DNA of 6,111 bases from OMOG01 sp041485845 (GCA_041485845.1 JBGPKH010000553.1:1-6111); one strand, 5' to 3'. Shown: positions 1 to 5,612, counted from the first letter of the stretch. Made by a program: numbers and translations. The notes: generated by a model not told the origin, from the letters alone.

Positions 1-16
1 CCGGCCTTCCGGCCGG
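1..16. repeat. GC-only hairpin, 6-bp arms with TTCC loop
   Basis: CCGGCC at 1-6 pairs with GGCCGG at 11-16 around a TTCC loop. It lies downstream of the RND permease stop codon (127), next to the larger palindromes at 17-62. There is no T-run on either side, so a classical intrinsic terminator is not supported. It may continue left of the window. Confidence 0.5.
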
Positions 17-62
17 GTGGGGCGGGTTGACAACCCGCCCGCAGGTTGACAACCTGCCCCAC
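17..62. repeat. Nested tandem palindromes (GGTTGACAACC type)
   Basis: Two perfect palindromes abut. The first has 10-bp arms GGGCGGGTTG / CAACCCGCCC around a single A (20-40). The second has 8-bp arms GCAGGTTG / CAACCTGC around a single A (41-57). An outer pair, GTGGGG at 17-22 and CCCCAC at 57-62, encloses both, so the block can fold as two small hairpins or one larger structure. The shared core GGTTGACAACC suggests duplication and divergence of one unit. It sits about 65 bases past the RND stop, so it could shape the mRNA 3' end, but it has no T-run. It looks like a dispersed intergenic repeat; copy number cannot be judged from this window. Confidence 0.7.
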
Positions 63-126
63 ATCGGGAAATGGTCAGAGTCCAGCCCCGGGCGGAGTGG
101 GGGAGGCTGATTGGTTTGCGGGGCGG

Positions 127-3100
127 TCATACTTCGATCTCCGGGTTTCTCCCGTAGCGCGGCGGCGTGCGCCGAAGCACGCTGTACACCACCGGTACAA
201 AGAACAAGGTAGCAACTGTGGCCAGCAGGAGTCCGCCGATGACCGCGCGGCCGAGCGGCGCGTTCTGCTCGCCGCCCTCGCCCAAGCCGAGCGCCATGGG
301 GAGCATTCCGACCATCATGGCAAGCGCCGTCATGAGTACCGGGCGCAGGCGCGTGAAGCCGGCCTCCAGCGCCGCGGAGATGGAGTCGGAGCCGGTTTCG
401 CGGAGATCGTTAGCAAAGTTGACCAAGAGAATGCTGTTCGCGGTGGCGACCCCGATACTCATGATCGCACCCATGAGGGACGGCACGTTGAGCGTGGTCT
501 GGGTGACGAAGAGCATGAGCACGATGCCGGAGAGCGCGCCCGGCAGGGCCATCAGGATGATGAAGGGATCGAGCCACGACTGGAAGTTCACCACCATCAC
601 GAAATACACGAGCACGATGGCGAAGACCAGGCCGATCCCGAGACCTGCGAAAGACCGGCGCATGGTGGCCACCTGGCCGCGGGTTTCGATGAAGCTGCCC
701 TTGGGAAGCTTGGGTTGGAACTCGGCAAGCACGCGGTCCACGTCGTCCGCCACGGCGCCGAGATCGCGATCCTGTACGTTGGCGTAGACGTCGTAGAGCG
801 GCTGCACGTTGTAGTGGTTGACCACCGATGCGGTGGTGTCGCGCCCCAGGGTGCCGAGGTTGGTCAGCAACTGCGATGCGGGTCGCGTGCCCGCGTGGAT
901 CGGAGTGCGGAGCAACTGGGAGGTGGAAGCGAGGCGATACTGGGGGGTCATCACGGAGACGGGGTAATCCACGCTATTGCGCGGATCGATCCAATAGTTG
1001 GGGGCGATCTGGTTGCTGGAGGCGAGCGAGATCAGGAGGCTATCTGCCACATCGCGCTGGGTGAGGCCCAACTGTTCGGCGCGCGTGCGGTCCACCTGGA
1101 AACGGAGCTGCGGCACGTCCACCACCTGGTGGGTATGGACGTCGGCGGCGCCGGGAATGCGGGCGAGGCGGCGCTCGATCTGCTTCGCCAGCGCGTAGTT
1201 GGCCTTGGCGTTCGCCAGGGGGCCGACCACCTGCACGTCGATGGGGGCGGGCAGTCCGAAATTGAGAATCTGGCCGACGATGTCGGCGGGCTGAAAGAAG
1301 AACGTCAGGGCGGGAAACTCGCGATTGAGGCGAGCGCGGAGCTGGCGGATGTAGGCCCAGGTGGAGCCGTGTTCTCCGGCGCGCAGGGAGACGAGAATCT
1401 CGCCGTCGGACGGGCCGATGGTGGCGGTGTCGCTCATGGCGAGATTGACCCCGGAGTAGGGCAGGCCGATGTTATCGGCGATGTCGGTCAATTCGGCCGC
1501 CGGAATCACGCCGCGGATGACGCCTTCCACCTGGGCGAAGTAGCGTTCGGTCTCTTCGATGCGGGTGCCGGCGGGCGCGCGGACGTGCAGGCGGATCTGG
1601 CCGGCGTCCACCTGCGGGAAGAAGTCCTGGCCGAGGAACGGGGTGAGCGACAGGCACGTTGCGCAGATGAGAAAGAAACTCGCGGCGACGAGTTTGCGGT
1701 GCCCCAGGGCGGAGGCGAGCAGCGACCGATAGCCGCCGCGCATGCGCTCGAAATTCGCCTGGAAGCCGTGGTGGATGGCGGTGAAGAAGCCGCGGCCGGA
1801 ATCTTCGATGACGCCTTCCTCGCCGCGGTAGCGCGCGGCCTCGCCGGAGAGCAGGTAGCGCACCATGGTAGGGACCAGCGTACGGGAGAGCAGGTAAGAC
1901 GCGAGCATCGCCAGCACGACTGCCAACGCGAGCGGCGTGAAAAGATAGCGCGCGGCGCCGGTGAGGAAGATCACCGGCACGAAGACGATGCAGATGCAGA
2001 GCGTGGACACGAATGCCGGGGTGGCGATCTGCATGGCGCCTTCGAGAATGGCGCGGAGAATCGGTTTGCCAAGGCCGAAATTGCGGTGGATATTTTCGAT
2101 CTCGACGGTGGCGTCGTCCACCAGGATGCCGACGGCGAGCGCGAGGCCGCCGAGGGTCATGACGTTGATGGTCTCGCCGAGCACGTTGAGGATGGCGAGC
2201 GAGGTGAGGATCGACAGCGGGATGGAGATGCAGACGATGATGGTGCTGCGCCAGCTTCCGAGAAACAGCAGGATCATGAGGCCGGTGAGCACGGCTGCGA
2301 TGACGGCCTCGCGGATCACGCCCGAGATGGCCGCGCGCACGAAGATGGATTGATCGAACATCAGCCGGAGATTAAGCGAGGGCGGCAGGGTGGAGCGGAT
2401 GCGCGGCAACATCTGCTTGAGCTGCTCCACGATGTTGAGGGTCGAAGATCCGCCGTTCTTGAGCACGGTGAGGAGGGCGGCGCGCGCGCCGTTGTGGCGG
2501 ACGATGTTGGTCTGAACGGCGTAGCCGTCGCGGACGTGGGCGACATCGCCGACGTATACGGTGGCGCCGTTGGTCTGGCGGACGGGCAGGCCATTGAAGG
2601 CCGCGGCGAGCTCGGGCGCGCTGTTGAGCTTGACGGTGTATTCCTGCGCGCCGATTTTGACGGTGCCCGAGGGCAGGATGAGGCTCTGCGAATTGATGGC
2701 GGCGGAGACGTCGCTGGCGGAGATGCCCTGGGCGTAGAGCGCCTGCGGGTCGAGGTCGACGGAGATCTGGCGGGGCTTGCCCCCGTAGGGTAGCGGGAAG
2801 CTGGCGCCCTGGACGTTGGCCATCTGGGTGCGGATGAAGTTGTAGCCGAGGTCGTAGAGCTGCTGCTCGGGGAGGGAGTCGCTGGAGATGCCCAGTTGCA
2901 GGATGGGCACCGAGGAGGCGTTGAAGCGGATGACGTTGGGCGGGGTGATGCCGGCGGGCATGCTCTTGAGCAGCGACTGCGAAGCGGCGGCGAGCTGGGC
3001 GACCGCGGCATCCACCGAGGCCTTGGGGTGGAAGAAGACGCGGATCATGGCGAGGCCGGGGAGGGATTCGGATTCCATGTGCTCGATGTCGTTCACCATG

Positions 3101-3318
3101 GTGGTGAAGCCGCGCTCGCAGCGGACGGTGATGACTTCGGCCATCTCTTCTGGGGAGACGCCGGCGTAGGTCCAGATGACGCTGACGACGGGGATGTCGA
3201 TTTCGGGGAAGATGTCGGTGGGCATGCGGACGATGGCCATGCCGCCGAGGATGACGATGAGCATCGCCATGATGACGAAGGTGTATGGGCGGCGAAGAGC
3301 GAGTTGAACGATCCACAT
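127..3318 (-). CDS. RND-family efflux permease (AcrB/MexB-like, HAE type)
   Basis: Inner-membrane resistance-nodulation-division pump of 1063 residues, full length for the family (AcrB is 1049). In the family it uses the proton gradient to export drugs or other amphiphiles as a trimer with an adaptor and an outer-membrane channel. TM1 is at about residues 10-30, followed by the first porter domain (31-335), TM2-TM6 (337-487), TM7 (540-560), the second porter domain (561-885) and TM8-TM12 (892-1046). TM4 has the paired aspartates D401-D402 in GILVDDATVEIEN, the HAE signature and the equivalent of AcrB D407/D408. R992 of RLRP before TM11 is also kept. TM10 reads SIGVATANSILLV, so the AcrB K940 position is alanine (A960). 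The ATG at 3318 is supported by a strong Shine-Dalgarno and by a typical N-terminus (MWIVQLALRRPYTFV). No adaptor gene is in the window. The substrate cannot be inferred. Confidence 0.96.
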   Translation of the reverse strand: MWIVQLALRRPYTFVIMAMLIVILGGMAIVRMPTDIFPEIDIPVVSVIWTYAGVSPEEMAEVITVRCERGFTTMVNDIEHMESESLPGLAMIRVFFHPKASVDAAVAQLAAASQSLLKSMPAGITPPNVIRFNASSVPILQLGISSDSLPEQQLYDLGYNFIRTQMANVQGASFPLPYGGKPRQISVDLDPQALYAQGISASDVSAAINSQSLILPSGTVKIGAQEYTVKLNSAPELAAAFNGLPVRQTNGATVYVGDVAHVRDGYAVQTNIVRHNGARAALLTVLKNGGSSTLNIVEQLKQMLPRIRSTLPPSLNLRLMFDQSIFVRAAISGVIREAVIAAVLTGLMILLFLGSWRSTIIVCISIPLSILTSLAILNVLGETINVMTLGGLALAVGILVDDATVEIENIHRNFGLGKPILRAILEGAMQIATPAFVSTLCICIVFVPVIFLTGAARYLFTPLALAVVLAMLASYLLSRTLVPTMVRYLLSGEAARYRGEEGVIEDSGRGFFTAIHHGFQANFERMRGGYRSLLASALGHRKLVAASFFLICATCLSLTPFLGQDFFPQVDAGQIRLHVRAPAGTRIEETERYFAQVEGVIRGVIPAAELTDIADNIGLPYSGVNLAMSDTATIGPSDGEILVSLRAGEHGSTWAYIRQLRARLNREFPALTFFFQPADIVGQILNFGLPAPIDVQVVGPLANAKANYALAKQIERRLARIPGAADVHTHQVVDVPQLRFQVDRTRAEQLGLTQRDVADSLLISLASSNQIAPNYWIDPRNSVDYPVSVMTPQYRLASTSQLLRTPIHAGTRPASQLLTNLGTLGRDTTASVVNHYNVQPLYDVYANVQDRDLGAVADDVDRVLAEFQPKLPKGSFIETRGQVATMRRSFAGLGIGLVFAIVLVYFVMVVNFQSWLDPFIILMALPGALSGIVLMLFVTQTTLNVPSLMGAIMSIGVATANSILLVNFANDLRETGSDSISAALEAGFTRLRPVLMTALAMMVGMLPMALGLGEGGEQNAPLGRAVIGGLLLATVATLFFVPVVYSVLRRTPPRYGRNPEIEV

Positions 3319-3325
3319 GCTGGGT

Positions 3326-3333
3326 TCCTCCTT
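3326..3333 (-). promoter_or_regulatory. Shine-Dalgarno of the RND permease gene
   Basis: Read on the minus strand, AAGGAGGA lies 7 bases before the ATG at 3318. It is nearly a full anti-16S match and fixes the start of the permease. No convincing promoter is visible upstream. Confidence 0.85.
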
Positions 3334-3352
3334 ATTCTAAACGTGCGGAAGC

Positions 3353-3433
3353 GGCTGGAGTCCAGCCACGAAAATGAAGGCAGCCACACCAGATCGGCAA
3401 CTTACCAACAGGTGGTGGCTGGATTCCAGCCAC
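3353..3433. repeat. Pair of GGCTGGA-N-TCCAGCC palindromes
   Basis: The first copy has 7-bp arms GGCTGGA / TCCAGCC around a G (3353-3367). The second has 9-bp arms GTGGCTGGA / TCCAGCCAC around a T (3415-3433). Both are followed by ACG or CG. They lie in the intergenic stretch just upstream of the RND gene. A decayed form (GAGTCCAGCC within 73-90) lies on its downstream side. They resemble short dispersed intergenic palindromes. A role in transcription of the pump is possible but not shown. Confidence 0.7.
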
Positions 3434-3490
3434 GGGTCGCGGCGGCGCCGCCGTGGTGTGACGAATCCTGGGGTATCTGGGTGTATTATT

Positions 3491-3768
3491 TTGTTACCGA
3501 TTCTCGCGCTGGCCGAGTCGATCCGGGTCCTCGCGGCCGTATACGATCGCGACGCCGGCGATCTGGCGACCGCCGTGGAGATCTGCTGAATCACAAGGAC
3601 CTGACGCTGCAAGATGCGGACGCGGTGGCGGCCGCGCTCGATCTCTTCCGGACGCGGCCGGCTCTGGGTTTCTCCGATTGCCTCATGCTGGAGCTTGCCC
3701 GAAAAGCTGGACACTTGCCACTCGGCGCCTTCGACCGCGACCTGGTGGTGGCAACTCGGAGGCTGTAG
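3491..3768 (+). pseudogene. vapC: VapC-type PIN-domain toxin relic, 5' truncated and frameshifted
   Basis: Remnant of a PIN-domain ribonuclease toxin; intact VapC proteins cleave RNA, often initiator tRNA. The first piece, beginning about LLPILALAESIRVLAAVYDR, reads in one frame to a TGA at 3587-3589. The second, starting LLNHKDLTLQDADAVAAAL, continues in the preceding frame to TAG at 3766-3768. Restoring one C at about 3583 (ATC-CTG-CTG) rejoins them into VapC-like sequence ending FDRDLVVATRRL. The acidic residues in LALAES, GFSDC and FDRD survive. The N-terminal part with the first metal-binding aspartate and start codon is absent and replaced by repeat-containing intergenic sequence, so an active enzyme cannot be made. 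No cognate antitoxin precedes it. Family assignment is from recognised motifs. Confidence 0.8.
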
Positions 3769-3784
3769 GGCACAACGGTGCTGC

Positions 3785-3807
3785 GGTCGGGGGGTGAGGC
3801 GACTGAG
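3785..3807 (+). repeat. Left copy of a 22-23 bp direct repeat
   Basis: GGTC, six G, T, then GAGGCGACTGAG. A near-identical copy in the same orientation occurs at 4644-4665 (five G then C in the middle). The two copies bracket the AbrB/RelE module and the small CxCxxC open frame, 836 bases apart. Confidence 0.6.
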
Positions 3808-3847
3808 GCAACGCGGTCAAAGTATCCCGAGGCCCGCCGGCGCCCTC

Positions 3848-3875
3848 TTTCCAAATCCCTCCGATTCGCTATACT
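3848..3875 (+). promoter_or_regulatory. Putative sigma70-type promoter for the AbrB/RelE operon
   Basis: TATACT at 3870-3875 is a good -10 element. TTTCCA at 3848-3853 is a weak -35, 16 bases upstream. Transcription would start near 3882, about 20 bases before the antitoxin ATG at 3903. This is the most AT-rich stretch between the vapC relic and the antitoxin. AbrB-type antitoxins usually bind their own promoter, so an operator is expected here, but no clear inverted repeat is seen over the -10. Confidence 0.45.
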
Positions 3876-3902
3876 GCACATAGAGAAGTAAACCAATCTC
3901 CT

Positions 3903-4208
3903 ATGACCGTCCTCGTAAAAACACCGGGCCTCAATGTTCCCGAGGCCATCACCAAAAAAGCGGGAATCCGGCCAGGCGATTTAGTCGAGTTCACCGCCCG
4001 ACGGGGCGCCATCACCATACGCACTACCACACTGCCCAATGAAAGCCGCTACCCGCTCTACACGCCAACCAAAGCAGAAGCCGCGGCCATCCGCAAAGGC
4101 CGTGCCGCCTACAAGCGCGGCGACTACCTCACCCTTAACCAGCTCCACGATGAACTGGACACTGCTCGTCGCCAAGCCCGCAAGAAAAGCACTCGAAAAG
4201 TTTCCTGA
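3903..4208 (+). CDS. AbrB/SpoVT-type antitoxin
   Basis: Antitoxin of 101 residues. Residues 3-40 form a swapped-hairpin AbrB DNA-binding domain: TPGLNVPEAITKKAGIRPGD, then VEF and GAITIR, matching the family pattern of an (R/L)xxxP strand, a helix, 'GIxxGDxVEF' and a closing strand. The tail from about residue 52, with AAIRKGRAAYKRGDYLTLNQ followed by LHDELD, has the look of a toxin-binding tail such as those on Phd-like or RelE-partner antitoxins. A basic end (RRQARKKSTRK) follows. The last 59 bases overlap the downstream toxin gene in another frame, so the two are co-transcribed and translation is probably coupled. Expected role: neutralise the toxin and repress the operon. The Shine-Dalgarno is weak (GAGAAG, 14 bases upstream). 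AbrB domains more often accompany PIN or YhaV toxins, so the RelE partner is notable. Confidence 0.85.
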   Translation: MTVLVKTPGLNVPEAITKKAGIRPGDLVEFTARRGAITIRTTTLPNESRYPLYTPTKAEAAAIRKGRAAYKRGDYLTLNQLHDELDTARRQARKKSTRKVS

Positions 4209-4398
4209 CAAAGACCAAGTCCGCATTGAGCAGGCCTTGGACGCACTCCAAAGCGACCCATTCAGCGGCGACATCAAATCGCTCAAGCCTGGCTGGCGCA
4301 GGCGTGTTGGCAATTACCGGATTTTCTACGACCTGTTCACCGATGAAAAGCGCATCGTGGTGACCGCCGTCGAGCGCCGGACATCCACCACCTACTAA
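4150..4398 (+). CDS. RelE/ParE-superfamily toxin
   Basis: Small basic toxin of 82 residues, normal length for RelE/ParE. It starts MNWTLLVAKPARKALEKFP and contains SDPFSGDIKSLKPG, then WRRRVGNYRIFYDL and VTAVERRTSTTY. These are the hallmarks of the fold: N-terminal strand, helical hairpin, the 'RvGnYRi.Y.' strand and a closing strand with basic and tyrosine residues. K47, R52, R57, R77/R78 and Y82 are candidates for the RelE-type basic/tyrosine catalytic set. Family members either cleave mRNA on the ribosome or poison gyrase; which applies here cannot be decided from sequence. The ATG at 4150 lies inside the antitoxin gene and has no good Shine-Dalgarno, which fits translational coupling. A longer in-frame start at 4039 would add sequence that is only a shadow of the antitoxin. 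Confidence 0.88.
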   Translation: MNWTLLVAKPARKALEKFPDKDQVRIEQALDALQSDPFSGDIKSLKPGWRRRVGNYRIFYDLFTDEKRIVVTAVERRTSTTY

Positions 4399-4411
4399 CC
4401 TTCGGTGTCCC

Positions 4412-4528
4412 ATGCTCCGCGATGCTGACGAATACGACGAGCCCGAGTGCGACTGCCCAACTTGCGGCCGCAGCCTCAGCAGTTTGCCGGCCTGGAGTGG
4501 TTTATCCGCGTTTATCCGCGTTCATTAG
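4412..4528 (+). CDS. Unrecognised 38-residue ORF with CxCxxC motif, probably a truncated gene
   Basis: An ATG 14 bases after the toxin stop opens a 38-codon frame. Its first part is acidic (MLRDADEYDEPECD) and is followed by CDCPTCG, half of a zinc-ribbon-like motif (Cys 13, 15 and 18). No second cysteine pair follows. From about residue 31 the frame is encoded by the 10-bp tandem repeat at 4501-4540 and ends at TAG 4526-4528, so the original C-terminus seems to have been replaced by repeat DNA. There is no Shine-Dalgarno. I do not recognise a family. It may be a remnant of a small zinc-ribbon protein or non-coding. Confidence 0.3.
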   Translation: MLRDADEYDEPECDCPTCGRSLSSLPAWSGLSAFIRVH

Positions 4529-4540
4529 CGTTTATTGCGG
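4501..4540. repeat. Four tandem 10-bp units (TTTATCCGCG)
   Basis: TTTATCCGCG occurs twice perfectly, followed by the diverged units TTCATTAGCG and TTTATTGCGG, giving a clean 10-base period. The composition differs from the surrounding coding DNA. It resembles degenerate 'TTATCCGCG' intergenic repeats I associate with several GC-rich soil bacteria, which is recollection rather than a search. It interrupts the small CxCxxC frame. Confidence 0.65.
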
Positions 4541-4880
4541 CTTGGCTTTTCCATGCTCCCGATAGGGTCAGTTTTCGGTCAATTTCGGCGGGTTGGGACT
4601 CGGGGAATAGCGGGCGTTGCTCAGCGCCAGTTCCCAAATCTCTGGTCGGGGGCGAGGCGACTGAGCTCAGTTGCCGGGAGCAGGAGACCGCGTCGTAGTT
4701 CCCATTGTTAGACGGCAAGGCCGGGAGGGTACTGTACCGGGTCGCCGGCTGCCGTGAAGAATTGCGGGCGGGCTGCGCCGGGGAGGCGGAGGACCATTCC
4801 GTCGAATGGATTCCCACCGGGCAGTTGCGTGTAGCCGCGGAGCTCGAATTGATCGGCTGGTGGGCAGGGAGGTAAACTTC
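4529..4880. other. Gene-poor stretch between the AbrB/RelE module and the DUF433 relic
   Basis: No intact gene is supported here. It holds the end of the decamer repeat, an imperfect 10-11 base doublet (GGTCAGTTTTC, GGTCAATTTC at 4566-4586) and the right copy of the direct repeat (4644-4665). On the minus strand an open stretch at 4708 to about 4870 reads FELRGYTQLPGGNPFDGMVL and ends PPGLAV-stop. It has protein-like composition, but its only start codon (GTG 4929) lies inside the DUF433 relic, so at best it is the 3' end of a lost gene. Confidence 0.5.
4644..4665 (+). repeat. Right copy of the 22-23 bp direct repeat
   Basis: GGTC, five G, C, then GAGGCGACTGAG; the partner of 3785-3807 in the same orientation. 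They differ only in the centre (GGT versus C after the first five G). Outside the shared core, flanking bases do not align in register. Confidence 0.6.
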
Positions 4881-5053
4881 CAGATCGACGCGCCCGAGGC
4901 GCTTCGGAAAACCTTGCATCCGCGGCCACCGCATTACGGTTCAGGAGATTTTCGAGTAGGCTCTCCAGCGGGGTGTCCCAGGACCAGATCCTCGCCCATT
5001 ACCCGCAACTGGAACCCGAGGATTTCCTGGCGGTATATGCTTATGCGGCGGAG
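4881..5053 (+). pseudogene. DUF433-family (antitoxin-like) relic with two frameshifts
   Basis: Three pieces in three successive frames rebuild one DUF433-like protein. QIDAPEA is at 4881-4901. FGKPCIRGHRITVQEIFE, the family's signature block, is at 4903-4956 and ends at an in-frame TAG. LSSGVSQDQILAHYP followed by EPEDFLAVYAYAAE is at 4961-5053. Removing the C at 4902 joins the first two. Removing the A of TAGG at 4957-4960 gives TGG (Trp) and joins the last two, as EIFEWLSSGVS. DUF433 proteins are small winged-helix-like proteins often encoded just before a DUF5615 PIN-like toxin and considered antitoxins. No start codon remains: the expected position before QID reads GTA AAC TTC. A GTG at 4973 opens a frame holding only the C-terminal third. 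Non-functional, by inference. Confidence 0.75.
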
Positions 5054-5140
5054 CCGGCGAACGGGAGTAAAGTCTCCATTTCGAGTGGACTGCCAGTTCG
5101 GATGAGCCTCGATCCAAAGGAGGACCGCCTCGGAACACCT

Positions 5141-5353
5141 TCACAGGTCTTGGGGTTGAAGACCCGTCTTTTTTGAGATTTTCGCCAGGATGGCAGGACC
5201 AAGTTCCTCGGAATCGTGGAAGGAGAATGGATAGTCCGCCCATCCGTCCTTTTTCATGATTTTATGGGAGCCCACCGTGCGGTCGTGACGCCACCCGATG
5301 CGCGTCAGGGCGGCGAACACACGACGCGCCTTAGCCGAGGGCCAAGAGCTCAT
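5141..5353 (-). CDS. hicA: HicA-family mRNA interferase toxin
   Basis: Toxin of 70 residues with the double-stranded-RNA-binding-like HicA fold. The N-terminal helix region SAKARRVFAALTRIGW is followed by RTVGSHKIMKKDG, in which H30 of the GSH motif is the expected catalytic histidine. The rest reads FSFHDSEELGPAILAKISKK and TGLQPQDL, with the usual 'lk.iLkq.Gl' ending. HicA proteins cleave mRNA and are blocked by HicB. Its ATG (5353) overlaps the hicB stop by an ATGA, so it is the second gene of a coupled hicB-hicA operon. The charged middle (WADYPFSFHDSEE) is slightly longer and more acidic than in classical HicA, but the gene looks intact. No terminator is visible downstream, where the DUF433 relic converges. 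Confidence 0.85.
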   Translation of the reverse strand: MSSWPSAKARRVFAALTRIGWRHDRTVGSHKIMKKDGWADYPFSFHDSEELGPAILAKISKKTGLQPQDL

Positions 5354-5556
5354 GCGGCAATGTCGAATGTGGCATTCGCCGAATCAGGAGGCAGCTCGCC
5401 GTGGGCGATCCGGTCGAGAACAATCTCCCGCGCGGCCGACTGGGCTCGTTGAATCGCGTCCTGCCTCGAATCCCCGTACAGGAGGACGTTCAATTCCGGA
5501 ATCTCGGCAATCCAACGGCCATCGACTTCCCGGTCGAGCTCAATCGTGAGCTTCAT
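5350..5556 (-). CDS. hicB: HicB-family antitoxin
   Basis: Antitoxin of 68 residues, first gene of the hicB-hicA operon. MKLTIELDREVDGRWIAEIP then ELNVLLYGDSRQDAIQRAQS is the typical degenerate RNase-H-like HicB core, with the 'DGrWiAEiPEL' strand-turn and 'YG.sr.eAi..a' helix. The protein ends soon after the core and has no ribbon-helix-helix or HTH extension, so it belongs to the short HicB type. How it represses its promoter, if at all, is unclear. The ATG at 5556 is preferred because it gives the canonical MKLTIE start. A GTG two codons upstream (5562) is an alternative, with a weak GGTGG before it. The gene is divergent from the antitoxin that starts at 5613 or 5577. Confidence 0.87.
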   Translation of the reverse strand: MKLTIELDREVDGRWIAEIPELNVLLYGDSRQDAIQRAQSAAREIVLDRIAHGELPPDSANATFDIAA

Positions 5557-5612
5557 AGCCACAGCTTACCACCATTGTGAAATCCAGAGTCAGTCGGCAG
5601 GAACCTCCGAAG

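Noticed and set aside
46..2793. A 915-codon open frame on the plus strand opposite the RND gene
   Set aside because: It lies entirely antisense to a well-supported permease, is rich in G, H, E, D, R and A with no recognisable domain, and has no ribosome binding site. Long antisense frames are a common by-product of GC-rich codon use.
3335..3340. TAGAAT on the minus strand as a -10 box for the RND gene
   Set aside because: It is only one base from the Shine-Dalgarno, which would place the transcription start inside the ribosome binding site, and there is no matching -35.
2896..3768. A 290-codon plus-strand frame joining antisense RND sequence to the vapC C-terminus
   Set aside because: Only its last 60 or so codons are VapC-like. 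The rest is antisense to the permease and intergenic repeat, so the continuity is accidental.
4039..4149. Longer N-terminus for the RelE toxin from an in-frame start at 4039
   Set aside because: The extra residues are a shadow of the antitoxin frame. The toxin family starts at MNWTLLV, giving a standard 82-residue length.
4512..4934. A 140-codon minus-strand frame
   Set aside because: It is serine- and proline-rich, crosses repeats and the DUF433 relic, and shows no domain. Another minus frame (4708-4870) looks more protein-like.
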